64,000 nucleotides of DNA from an uncultured Faecalibaculum sp. (GTDB lineage Bacteria; Bacillota_I; Bacilli_A; Erysipelotrichales; Erysipelotrichaceae): contig NZ_CAJUPA010000004.1 in assembly GCF_910588395.1 (NCBI RefSeq), positions 1-64,000 on the forward strand, in the 5' to 3' direction. A program made the translations under genes and the position numbers. Shown piece by piece: positions 32,484-40,417 of the stretch. The number at the start of each line of letters is the position of its first letter. Positions within the stretch are counted from its first letter, which is position 1. Below the pieces are notes generated by a model, which made no database searches, was not told the origin of the DNA, and saw only the letters and a list, made by a program, of their open reading frames with translations.

Positions 32484-32511
32484 TTGAAATGATTTTCAAT
32501 GTGTCTATAAT
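32484..32511 (+). promoter_or_regulatory. Promoter of the opp operon
   Basis: TTGAAA (32484-32489), 16-base spacer, TATAAT (32506-32511), about 50 bases before the oppA ATG. Confidence 0.7.
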
Positions 32512-32562
32512 GTTGACATACGTGTTCACGCGGTGGACACGAAAGAGGAGGAAATACGGGAT

Positions 32563-34209
32563 ATGAAGAAATTTGTATCTGCAGCGTGCACCGGCCTGGT
32601 CTGCCTGTCCATGGCAGCCTGCGGATCGGGAGCTTCCGGCTCCGGCGCTGCCGGATCTGATGGAGGCTCCGGGGACAGCAAGAAACGGATCACGCTGGCC
32701 AAGGAGAACGATGTCATTTCCATGAACACAGCCTATGCCACAGACGGCTTTTCATTTGAAATGATCGCCGCCACCGTGGATGGTCTGGAAGCCATGGACA
32801 AGGACGGCAATGTCGTGCCGGCTCTGGCTGAAAGCTATGACATCTCGGATGACGAACTGACTTATACATTCCATCTGCGGGATGCGAACTGGTCCAACGG
32901 CGACCCCGTGACTGCCGGAGACTTCGTCTTCGCCTGGAACGAAACCGCCAAGAGTCCGGAAGCGGAATATGCCTATCTGTTCACACAGGACGGCGCCTGC
33001 ATCAAAAATGCGGATGAGATCGTATATGACCAGAAAGACACGGATCTGGGCATCAAGGCAGTGGACGACAAGACACTGGAAGTGCAGCTCTCCAAAAAGT
33101 GCCCCTACTTCCTGTCCCTGCTGACATTCCCGGTGTTCTACCCGATCAACCAGGAATTCTTTGAAGAACAGGGCGATCAGTACGCCCTGACCCCGGATGG
33201 TCTGCTGGCCTGTGGCCCCTACGTCCTGACAGAATGGACAAAGGGTCAGAGCCTGAAGCTGGACAAGAACCAGGACTACTGGGATGCGGACAACGTGGCC
33301 ATTGACGGCATGGATGTCAACATCGTTCCGGAAGTCTCCACGTCTGCCCTGGACTTCGAAAACGGCAACACCGACTGGACCAAGCTGAACTCCACGCTGG
33401 TGGACAAGTACAAGGACAACGAAGCCTACGACACCTTCCTGGAAGGCTACCTGTGGTACCTGCAGTTCAACATGAACAACGAGTACCTGAAAAACGACAA
33501 CCTGCGCAAAGCCATCGGCACTGTGGTGGACCGGGACAACCTGGTCAACAACGTCCTGAAAGACGGTTCCATCAACATCGGCGGATTCGTGCCCCAGGAC
33601 TTCACCACCGGTCCTGACGGCAAGGATTACCGCGAGACAGCCGACAAGTTCTACACGGAAGTCGGCGAAGACGGTCTGAAGGCCGCACAGGAATACTGGG
33701 ACAAGGCGAAGAAAGAGCTGGGCGTGGACAAGATCACGCTGAAGATGCTCTACGAACCTTCCGATCCTTCCAAACCCGCCGCGGAATTCATCCAGAGCGA
33801 GATTCAGAAACTGGACGGCATCACCATTGAAATGGTCAGCCAGGAAAAGGAAAACCGGATCGAGAAGCAGAAACAGGGCGACTTTGACATCGTGCTCACC
33901 CGCTGGGGACCTGACTACGCCGACCCCACCACATATCTGAACCTGATGATCACGGGCAACGCCTACAACTACGGCAAATATTCCAGCGAGGAATATGATG
34001 CCAAGATGAAGGAAGCGGCAGAAGCGGAAACACCGGAAGAACGCTGGACGCTGCTGCAGGAAGCCGAGAAGATCCTGATGGAGGATTCTCCGGTTGTGGG
34101 TATCTTCCAGGTAGGCGGTGCTTCCCTGAAGAACCCCAAAGTCACAGGCATCGAAGACCACTCCTTCGGTGTCCCCTACATCTACAAGAACGTGAAAATC
34201 GAAGAGTAA
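32563..34209 (+). CDS. oppA: Oligopeptide ABC transporter substrate-binding lipoprotein
   Basis: 548 residues from ATG 32563 (AGGAGG upstream), giving a lipoprotein signal with lipobox SMAAC. Family 5 solute-binding protein: LAESYDISDDELTYTFHLRDANWSNGDPVTAGDFVFAWNE is the diagnostic region, followed by YYWD-like QDYWDADNVAIDG and later DIVLTRWGPDYADPTTYL. It captures peptides outside the membrane for OppBCDF. A Gly/Ser-rich linker follows the lipid-modified Cys. A hairpin with a T-rich tail separates it from oppB and may give higher oppA expression. Confidence 0.95.
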   Translation: MKKFVSAACTGLVCLSMAACGSGASGSGAAGSDGGSGDSKKRITLAKENDVISMNTAYATDGFSFEMIAATVDGLEAMDKDGNVVPALAESYDISDDELTYTFHLRDANWSNGDPVTAGDFVFAWNETAKSPEAEYAYLFTQDGACIKNADEIVYDQKDTDLGIKAVDDKTLEVQLSKKCPYFLSLLTFPVFYPINQEFFEEQGDQYALTPDGLLACGPYVLTEWTKGQSLKLDKNQDYWDADNVAIDGMDVNIVPEVSTSALDFENGNTDWTKLNSTLVDKYKDNEAYDTFLEGYLWYLQFNMNNEYLKNDNLRKAIGTVVDRDNLVNNVLKDGSINIGGFVPQDFTTGPDGKDYRETADKFYTEVGEDGLKAAQEYWDKAKKELGVDKITLKMLYEPSDPSKPAAEFIQSEIQKLDGITIEMVSQEKENRIEKQKQGDFDIVLTRWGPDYADPTTYLNLMITGNAYNYGKYSSEEYDAKMKEAAEAETPEERWTLLQEAEKILMEDSPVVGIFQVGGASLKNPKVTGIEDHSFGVPYIYKNVKIEE

Positions 34210-34224
34210 CGATCAGGGTGGATC

Positions 34225-34254
34225 GAGCTGCCAACTGGCAGCTCTTTCTTGTTT
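34225..34254 (+). terminator. Intra-operon attenuator-type hairpin after oppA
   Basis: Eight-bp stem GAGCTGCC / GGCAGCTC with AACT loop followed by TTTCTTGTTT, between oppA and oppB. It would let only part of transcription reach the permease and ATPase genes, or stabilise the oppA mRNA end. Confidence 0.65.
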
Positions 34255-34277
34255 GCCAGTGATCAGAAAGGAAAAAC

Positions 34278-35225
34278 ATGGACAAGTCAACGATCAAATA
34301 CATATTGAAGCGTCTGGCGATTTCTGTGGTGACTCTGCTGGTGATCGTCCTGGTGCTGTTCCTGCTCATGAAAATGATGCCAGGCACACCGTTCAATGAC
34401 GAAAAACTGACTGAGACGCAGAAAGCAGCCATTTACGCAGCGTACGGACTGGACAAGCCGGTGCTGGAACAGTTCTGGATTTACATCTGCAACATGCTGA
34501 AGGGTGACTTCGGCATCTCCTATGCCATTCAGCGGAACATGAGCGTCTCCGCCCTTGTGGGACCACGCATTGGTGTCTCCTTCGGTCTGGGCATCGGCGC
34601 GGTCATCATCGGTACCATTTTCGGCATTCTGCTTGGTATCGTGGCGGCCCTGAACCGCAACACTTTCTGGGATACCTTCGCCACGGTGCTTTCCGTCATC
34701 GGTGTCTCCATCCCCTCTTTCGTATTCTGCCTGCTGCTGCTGATCCTGCTGGGTGTGCAGTGGCCTGTGCTGCCGGTTCTGTACAATTCCAGCAACCCGC
34801 TTCAGTCCTCGATCATTCCCATGGTGGCGCTGAGCATGGGTGTCATAGCCAACGTGGCCCGGTTCACCCGGTCGGAGATGATTGAAGTCATGGGCAGCGA
34901 ATACATTCAGCTGGCGGAAGCCAAGGGCATTTCCCGCCGCCATCTGATTTTCCACCATGCGATCCGCAACTGTCTGATTCCCGTCATCACCGTTCTGGGT
35001 CCCATCATTGTCGGGCTCATGACCGGATCGATGGTCATCGAGAAAATCTGCGCGATTCCGGGCCTGGGGTCGCTGCTGGTCAAAGCCATTGAAGTGCGTG
35101 ACTACAACGTTATCCTGGCTGTTTCCTTCCTTTATTCAGTTCTCTACATCGTCGTGATGCTGATCGTGGATGTTGCCTACGGCATCATCGATCCGCGGAT
35201 CCGGCTTGGAAAGGATGAAGCATAA
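34278..35225 (+). CDS. oppB: Oligopeptide ABC transporter permease OppB
   Basis: 315 residues, six membrane helices. The binding-protein-dependent permease core contains the EAA loop EYIQLAEAKGISRRHLIFHHAIRNCLIPVI, which contacts the ATPases, and the N-terminal short helix ILKRLAISVVTLLVIVLVLFLL with GTPF typical of OppB/DppB. GAAAGGA lies before the ATG. Its stop overlaps the oppC start (TAATG). Confidence 0.95.
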   Translation: MDKSTIKYILKRLAISVVTLLVIVLVLFLLMKMMPGTPFNDEKLTETQKAAIYAAYGLDKPVLEQFWIYICNMLKGDFGISYAIQRNMSVSALVGPRIGVSFGLGIGAVIIGTIFGILLGIVAALNRNTFWDTFATVLSVIGVSIPSFVFCLLLLILLGVQWPVLPVLYNSSNPLQSSIIPMVALSMGVIANVARFTRSEMIEVMGSEYIQLAEAKGISRRHLIFHHAIRNCLIPVITVLGPIIVGLMTGSMVIEKICAIPGLGSLLVKAIEVRDYNVILAVSFLYSVLYIVVMLIVDVAYGIIDPRIRLGKDEA

Positions 35226-36268
35226 TGGCGAAAATTGTCAGAAACCAGAAAGACTTCGATGAATTTCTCGAAGGCTATCACATGATGCCCCAGGACTATG
35301 AACTGATTGATATCCCGGAACGGTTCGATCATGATGAAGTGGCTCCCTCCTCCACGTTCATGCACGATGTCTGGGTCCGGTTCAAGTCCAACAAAGGCGC
35401 GCTGATCGGCGCCACTGTCATTGTCATTTTCCTGATTCTTTCCTTCCTCTGCCCCGCAGTCTCCCACTACACATTTGACGGCGTGGACACGGCGCAGCAG
35501 TCCATGTCTCCCCGGATTCCGGGACTGGAATGGATTCCCTGGTTCTCCGGTCAGTCCGGCATTGTCCAGTACACCGGCGACCTGGCCGGCACCTATCATT
35601 TCTTCGGCACGGATGTTCTGGGACGCGACCTGTGGGTCCGCTGCTGGGAAGGCTGCCGGATTTCCCTGTTCGTTGCCGGCACCGCCGTGCTGGTCAATGT
35701 ATTCATCGGCATTCTGTACGGCATGATTTCCGGCTACTTCGGCGGCTGGGTGGATTCCATCATGCAGCGGTTCCAGGAAATCGTGAACTCGATCCCGACA
35801 CTGGTCATTCTGACCCTGCTGCTGCTGGTCATGAAGCCGGGGCTGTACACCATCATCGTGGCACTGATCCTGACGGAATGGATCGGCATGGCCCGGATCA
35901 CCCGGGCGCAGGTGCTGAAGATCAAGGAGCAGGAATTCATTCTTGCTTCCCGCACCCTGGGCGCTTCGGGATTCTTCATCATCTTCAAGAAAGTGCTGCC
36001 CAACATCTTCGGCCAGATCATCATCATGGCCATGTTCTCGATCCCCAACGCGATTTTCTATGAAGCCTTCCTGGCCATGGTCGGTCTGGGCATTCCCGCG
36101 CCGCAGGCTTCCCTGGGTTCGCTGATCAATGACGGCTTCAAGTCGATTCTCGTCACGCCCTATCAGGTTGTGATCCCTGTGGTCATTCTGGGTATTCTGA
36201 TGCTGTCATTCAACATGATGGCAGATGGCCTGCGGGATGCCTTCGACCCGAAGATGAAAGAGATGTAA
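35225..36268 (+). CDS. oppC: Oligopeptide ABC transporter permease OppC
   Basis: 347 residues. It has an N-terminal cytoplasmic extension of about 55 residues, the OppC N-terminal segment (WVRFKSNKGALIGATVIVIFLILSF), a domain containing HFFGTDVLGRDLWVR, and six membrane helices with the EAA loop EFILASRTLGASGFFIIFKKVLPNIFGQIIIM. It partners OppB in the membrane channel. It is coupled to oppB by start-stop overlap. Confidence 0.95.
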   Translation: MAKIVRNQKDFDEFLEGYHMMPQDYELIDIPERFDHDEVAPSSTFMHDVWVRFKSNKGALIGATVIVIFLILSFLCPAVSHYTFDGVDTAQQSMSPRIPGLEWIPWFSGQSGIVQYTGDLAGTYHFFGTDVLGRDLWVRCWEGCRISLFVAGTAVLVNVFIGILYGMISGYFGGWVDSIMQRFQEIVNSIPTLVILTLLLLVMKPGLYTIIVALILTEWIGMARITRAQVLKIKEQEFILASRTLGASGFFIIFKKVLPNIFGQIIIMAMFSIPNAIFYEAFLAMVGLGIPAPQASLGSLINDGFKSILVTPYQVVIPVVILGILMLSFNMMADGLRDAFDPKMKEM

Positions 36269-36277
36269 GGAGGATTT

Positions 36278-37426
36278 ATGAGCGAAAAACAGCCTATACT
36301 GAAAATCCGGGATCTGGACATCTCCTTCAAGACCGACGGCGGAAATGTCAAGGCGGTCCGTGGTGTGGATCTGGATCTGCACCGGGGCGAGACCATTGCC
36401 ATCGTGGGCGAATCCGGTTCCGGAAAATCCGTAACCACCAAAGCCGTCATGGGTATCCTGGCAGGCAATGGCACCATCAACAACGGTACGATTGAGTACA
36501 CGTATGCGGACCTGAGTCCCGAGCGGATCACCGAAGTGCAGGAGAAATACGACGGTGTCATTCCGGAAGGCTACCTGAAGCCGGAAGAGCTGAAGACAGT
36601 GGACATCGTCAAGAGCACGCCGAAATTCATCCAGTCCGAGATCCGCGGACGCCGCATTGCCATGGTGTTCCAGGATCCGATGACGTCCCTGGATCCCACC
36701 ATGACCATCGGCAAGCAGGTCATGGAAGCCATGCGCTTTCACTACAACACGCCGAAAAAGGAAGCCTGGAAACGGGCGGTCCGGCTGCTGGAACTGGTTG
36801 GCATCACCGATGCGGAAAAGCGCATGAAGAACTATCCCCATCAGCTCTCCGGCGGCATGCGGCAGCGTGTGGTCATCGCCATTGCCCTGTCCTGCGATCC
36901 GGAAGTTCTGATCTGTGATGAACCCACCACCGCGCTGGACGTGACGATCCAGGCCAAGATTCTGGAGCTGATCAAGGAAATCCAGAAGAAAAAGGACCTG
37001 TCGGTTATCTACATCACCCACGATCTGGGGGTTGTGGCCAAGGTGGCGGATTACGTCAATGTCATGTATGCCGGCCGGATCATCGAGACTGGCACAGTCA
37101 ACGAGATTTTCTACGATCCCCGTCATCCCTATACCTGGGGTCTGCTGGCTTCCATGCCGGATGTGGATTCCAGCGATGATGAGCTGTATACCATTCCCGG
37201 CACTCCGCCCAACATGCTGCATGAGCCCAAAGGTGACGCCTTCGCCCCCCGGAACCGGTTCGCGCTGAAGATTGATGAGAAACTGGCTCCGCCCATGTTC
37301 CAGCTGACGCCCACCCACAAAGTGGCTTCCTGGCTGGCGGCACCGGAGGCACCGAAGGTGGATATGCCCGAGGATCTGAAGAAACGGATCGACCGCATGA
37401 AGAAGGAGGCGGATATCAATGTCTGA
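36278..37426 (+). CDS. oppD: Oligopeptide ABC transporter ATPase OppD
   Basis: 382 residues. Walker A GESGSGKS, signature LSGGMRQRVVIA, Walker B VLICDEPTTALD, switch His in YITHDLG. An insertion of about 50 residues between Walker A and the Q-loop (TYADLSPERITEV...) lengthens it relative to standard OppD. The C-terminal oligopeptide-transport signature (YTWGLLASMPD) is present; the usual Cys-rich Fe-S tail of some OppD proteins is not visible. GGAGG precedes the ATG. Confidence 0.94.
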   Translation: MSEKQPILKIRDLDISFKTDGGNVKAVRGVDLDLHRGETIAIVGESGSGKSVTTKAVMGILAGNGTINNGTIEYTYADLSPERITEVQEKYDGVIPEGYLKPEELKTVDIVKSTPKFIQSEIRGRRIAMVFQDPMTSLDPTMTIGKQVMEAMRFHYNTPKKEAWKRAVRLLELVGITDAEKRMKNYPHQLSGGMRQRVVIAIALSCDPEVLICDEPTTALDVTIQAKILELIKEIQKKKDLSVIYITHDLGVVAKVADYVNVMYAGRIIETGTVNEIFYDPRHPYTWGLLASMPDVDSSDDELYTIPGTPPNMLHEPKGDAFAPRNRFALKIDEKLAPPMFQLTPTHKVASWLAAPEAPKVDMPEDLKKRIDRMKKEADINV

Positions 37427-38366
37427 ACGCATTCTGGATGTCAAAGGCCTCCGGCAGTATTTCCGAATCAGCCGGAAATTCACAGTAAAGGCCGTGGATG
37501 GCATCGACTTTCATATTGATGAAGGAGAGACCTATGGTCTGGTAGGTGAATCCGGTTCCGGCAAGTCCACCACCGGCCGCTCCATCATCCGGCTGTATGA
37601 CCCCACAGATGGACAGATCACCTTCTGCGGCCGGGATATCTCCGGCAAAATGAGCAAGGATGACGAACGGTTCCTTCACACGAACATGCAGATGATTTTC
37701 CAGGACCCCATGGCGTGTCTGAACCCCAGGGAAAAAGTCATGGACATCATTGCGGAGGGACTGGACATCCACAAACTGTACAAAACCGAAGAGGAACGGA
37801 AGCAGAAAGTCTACGACATGCTGGAGCTGGTTGGTCTTTCCAAAGAACATGCCAACCGGTATCCTCACCAGTTTTCCGGCGGACAGCGGCAGCGGATCGG
37901 CATTGCCCGGGCGCTGGTCATGGATCCGCAGCTGATCATTGCGGATGAAGCGATCTCTGCCCTGGATGTATCCATTCAGGCGCAGGTGGTCAACCTGATG
38001 AAACAGATTCAGAAGAAATACAACACGGCGTTTCTGTTCATCGCCCATGACCTGTCCATGGTCAAGTACATCTCTGACCGGATCGGAGTCATGCACATGG
38101 GGCATCTGGTGGAGACCGGAACCACTGACGAGATTTTCCGCAATCCCATTCATCCCTACACCCGTTCCCTGCTCTCCGCCATTCCGGAGCCGAACCCGGT
38201 GGTGGAAAAAGAACGGATTTCCCTCTCCTATGACCAGAAGGAAGCCGGTGTGGACTACACCAAGGGTACCCGTCATCTGGTGGAGGGCGACCATTACGTT
38301 CTGGCTACAGACGAAGAATTCGACAAATGGACAAAGGAAGCGGCTGAATCACCGGTTCTGTCCTGA
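37419..38366 (+). CDS. oppF: Oligopeptide ABC transporter ATPase OppF
   Basis: 315 residues, second ATPase of the importer. N-terminal LDVKGLRQYFRI is OppF-typical. Walker A GESGSGKST, signature FSGGQRQRIGIA, Walker B LIIADEAISALD, switch His in IAHDLSMV. It overlaps the oppD stop by 8 bases. The last 40 residues are acidic (TRHLVEGDHYVLATDEEF). A strong terminator follows and closes the operon. Confidence 0.95.
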   Translation: MSERILDVKGLRQYFRISRKFTVKAVDGIDFHIDEGETYGLVGESGSGKSTTGRSIIRLYDPTDGQITFCGRDISGKMSKDDERFLHTNMQMIFQDPMACLNPREKVMDIIAEGLDIHKLYKTEEERKQKVYDMLELVGLSKEHANRYPHQFSGGQRQRIGIARALVMDPQLIIADEAISALDVSIQAQVVNLMKQIQKKYNTAFLFIAHDLSMVKYISDRIGVMHMGHLVETGTTDEIFRNPIHPYTRSLLSAIPEPNPVVEKERISLSYDQKEAGVDYTKGTRHLVEGDHYVLATDEEFDKWTKEAAESPVLS

Positions 38367-38392
38367 AACAGCCATCTGACGCAACTTTATCA

Positions 38393-38421
38393 CCGGGAGA
38401 TAGACGTCTCCCGGCTTTTTT
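38393..38421 (+). terminator. Terminator of the opp operon
   Basis: Stem CCGGGAGA / TCTCCCGG, six-base loop, then CTTTTTT, 27 bases after the oppF stop. Confidence 0.9.
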
Positions 38422-38469
38422 CTGCATACTGCTGTCTGACAGGCTGTGAAAGAACGGTCCCTGCACCTT

Positions 38470-38511
38470 AAAAGGGCTGTACCCAGTCAATCCTCCGGGT
38501 ACAGCCCTTTT
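38470..38511. terminator. Long hairpin, probable terminator of the converging surface-protein gene
   Basis: Fifteen-bp stem AAAAGGGCTGTACCC / GGGTACAGCCCTTTT with a 12-base loop lying between two converging genes. T residues flank either strand, so it may work in both directions. Confidence 0.75.
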
Positions 38512-38591
38512 CATATATACAGATCAGCGTCTGACTGCACAGCTTCAGACCTGTATTGGCGGTCTGAAGCGATGGTTCGTGCTGTTTTCCG

Positions 38592-40340
38592 CTATTTGCG
38601 TTTTTTTCTGCGCAGCAGAGCGCCTGCTGCCAGGGCAATGGCAGAAAGGATCAGGAATCCGCCAAATACACCGGCTTGTGTATAGTCTGCTGTATCCACC
38701 GGCTGCCTGTTCCTGCCCTCCCGGTAAGGTACAGCATCCAGAGCTCTGACAGATGCCGGATCCAGCGGCATATCTTTGAGCGCAACCACCTTGTCGGCCG
38801 TGTTCTGCGACTGGCTGTCATCAGAAGACTGCGCACTCTCTGGTTTCAGCACCAGAACACTGGCTGTCTCATCCTTCACGACTTCCAGCTGATACTGGAC
38901 AATGACCGGCTTGCCGTTTCTGCCGGCTGATTCAAACCGCAGCTCACCGGAGGTGACCACGGGAATCGTCAGCCTGGTGCCTGCAGGCGCAGAGGTATCC
39001 AGTCCATTCAGCGTCACCGTGAGTCCTCTGGCTGCCTGAGCCAGGGCTGTACGGAGATCTGCCAGGGTACTGATCCGGTCCGGATCCAGCGACATTCTCA
39101 CGGTAATGCCATCCGGAGTCCGGACAGTTCCCTGATACCGGAAGTATCCCCCTCCGGTTCCTTCAATGCTGCCGAAAGCCCGGGCATTATTCACATTCAC
39201 ACCCTGGGGAATCGCAATATATGTTTCCAGAAACATGTTCTGCAGACTAAAGGGGAAGGCACCGGATTCCCGGAGTCCATACTTCTCAGCCAGCGCGTTC
39301 ACTTCTTTCTGCAGCCCCTGCACATCCACAGCTGCCCGGACAGTGAATTCCCAACCGGCTTCTGTCTGATACCTGTTGCCGGGCTTTGTGTTTTCCACCG
39401 AACCAGTGGTATTCTCCGGCACTGTCCTGCTGATGACCTCCGGCTCGATTGTTTTCACCGTGGCTTTCAGGCTGCGTTTTGCTGTTTCCGGTACACCCTG
39501 GAATGTCAGGTCAAAGGCGAAGGGGGCGCCGGTGCTGGATACAGCGGCAGCCTTCAGAGAACCACGCAGCGATCCGCTGAATGTATATGTCTGCTCCGGG
39601 GCATCATCGGCAATGGAAAAGCCGTCCAGTTTCAGACTCAGCAGGCCATCTGTCTGATTCGTAATATCCCTCAGATCTCTGAGCGTTTTCACCTGCCTGT
39701 TCAGGGTCAGCTTCGCTGTCACATTGTCATCTTTCAGGGTGACCGATTCCACCCGGAAAGCAAGGGTCAGCTTCGCTGTCACATTGTCATCTTTCAGGGT
39801 GACCGATTCCACCCGGAAAGCATCGGATCCGGTGAAGACCGGTTTTCCGGTTTCCGTCCACACAGCGCCTTCCGGCAGCTGGAAGACCGCTGTGAAGGTC
39901 AGGTCCTCCACATTCACCGGAATGCTGGCAGGATCGCTGCTGGCTGTGTGGTACTGAGCAATGAGTTCCGAAAGCTGTGTCCGGATGGCGGACGCATCCA
40001 TCGTGCCTGTCAGAGCAAACTGTTCTCCTTTTGTTTTGCCGTTTCATAGACCGTTCCCGGTTCGGCGGTTCCGGCGCTGATCCAGGAAGGATTGTCCAGA
40101 GAAAGCCGCACCGGGTGGTTCACCATGACCCCGGCTGTCAGACTGCCTGTATCAGCTGTACCGGTGCCGCTGAATCCCAGATCCAGTGTCACCGGAATGC
40201 CCTGGCCGGTGGTGGCGCTGGCTGTCATGGTCCCCGAGACAGAGCCATTGACGGTATACAGCTTCGCCTGTTCCGTCTGGACAGGTACCCGGGCTGCATT
40301 CCCGGCGGATCCGGTCTGAAGGCAATTCTTCTCATCCTGC
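38592..40340 (-). pseudogene. Broken repeat-containing surface protein gene
   Basis: Two frames of one gene. The downstream part (38592-40001 with an open frame back to about 40050) encodes about 490 residues of beta-rich repeats, a Ser/Gln linker, then VDTADYTQAG, a membrane helix and RRKKRK, a sorting-signal-like tail with the LPxTG motif degenerate. The upstream part (about 40010-40340) continues the same kind of repeat (GSVSGTMTASATTGQGI) but in another frame; the shift lies in an A-rich run near 40030 (AAAACAAAAGG). No signal peptide is found before it, so the 5' end is also missing. A perfect 60-bp duplication lies inside. It may be decaying or phase-variable. Confidence 0.75.
39703..39822. 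repeat. Perfect 60-bp tandem duplication in the surface-protein gene
   Basis: Copies at 39703-39762 and 39763-39822 are identical and in frame, duplicating 20 residues (AFRVESVTLKDDNVTAKLTL). Perfect identity implies a recent event. Confidence 0.97.
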
Positions 40341-40402
40341 ACCGCCGGTTTTCCCCTGAACCACCTTCCGGGATTTATCCGGACAGAGGCTGCGGCTTCC
40401 CA

Positions 40403-40411
40403 TGGTAAAAT
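40403..40411 (+). promoter_or_regulatory. Extended -10 immediately before ppk1
   Basis: TGGTAAAAT ends 6 bases before the ppk1 ATG, placing the expected transcript start at or near the A of the ATG. No Shine-Dalgarno lies between. This suggests a leaderless mRNA. Confidence 0.45.
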
Positions 40412-40417
40412 ACAGGT

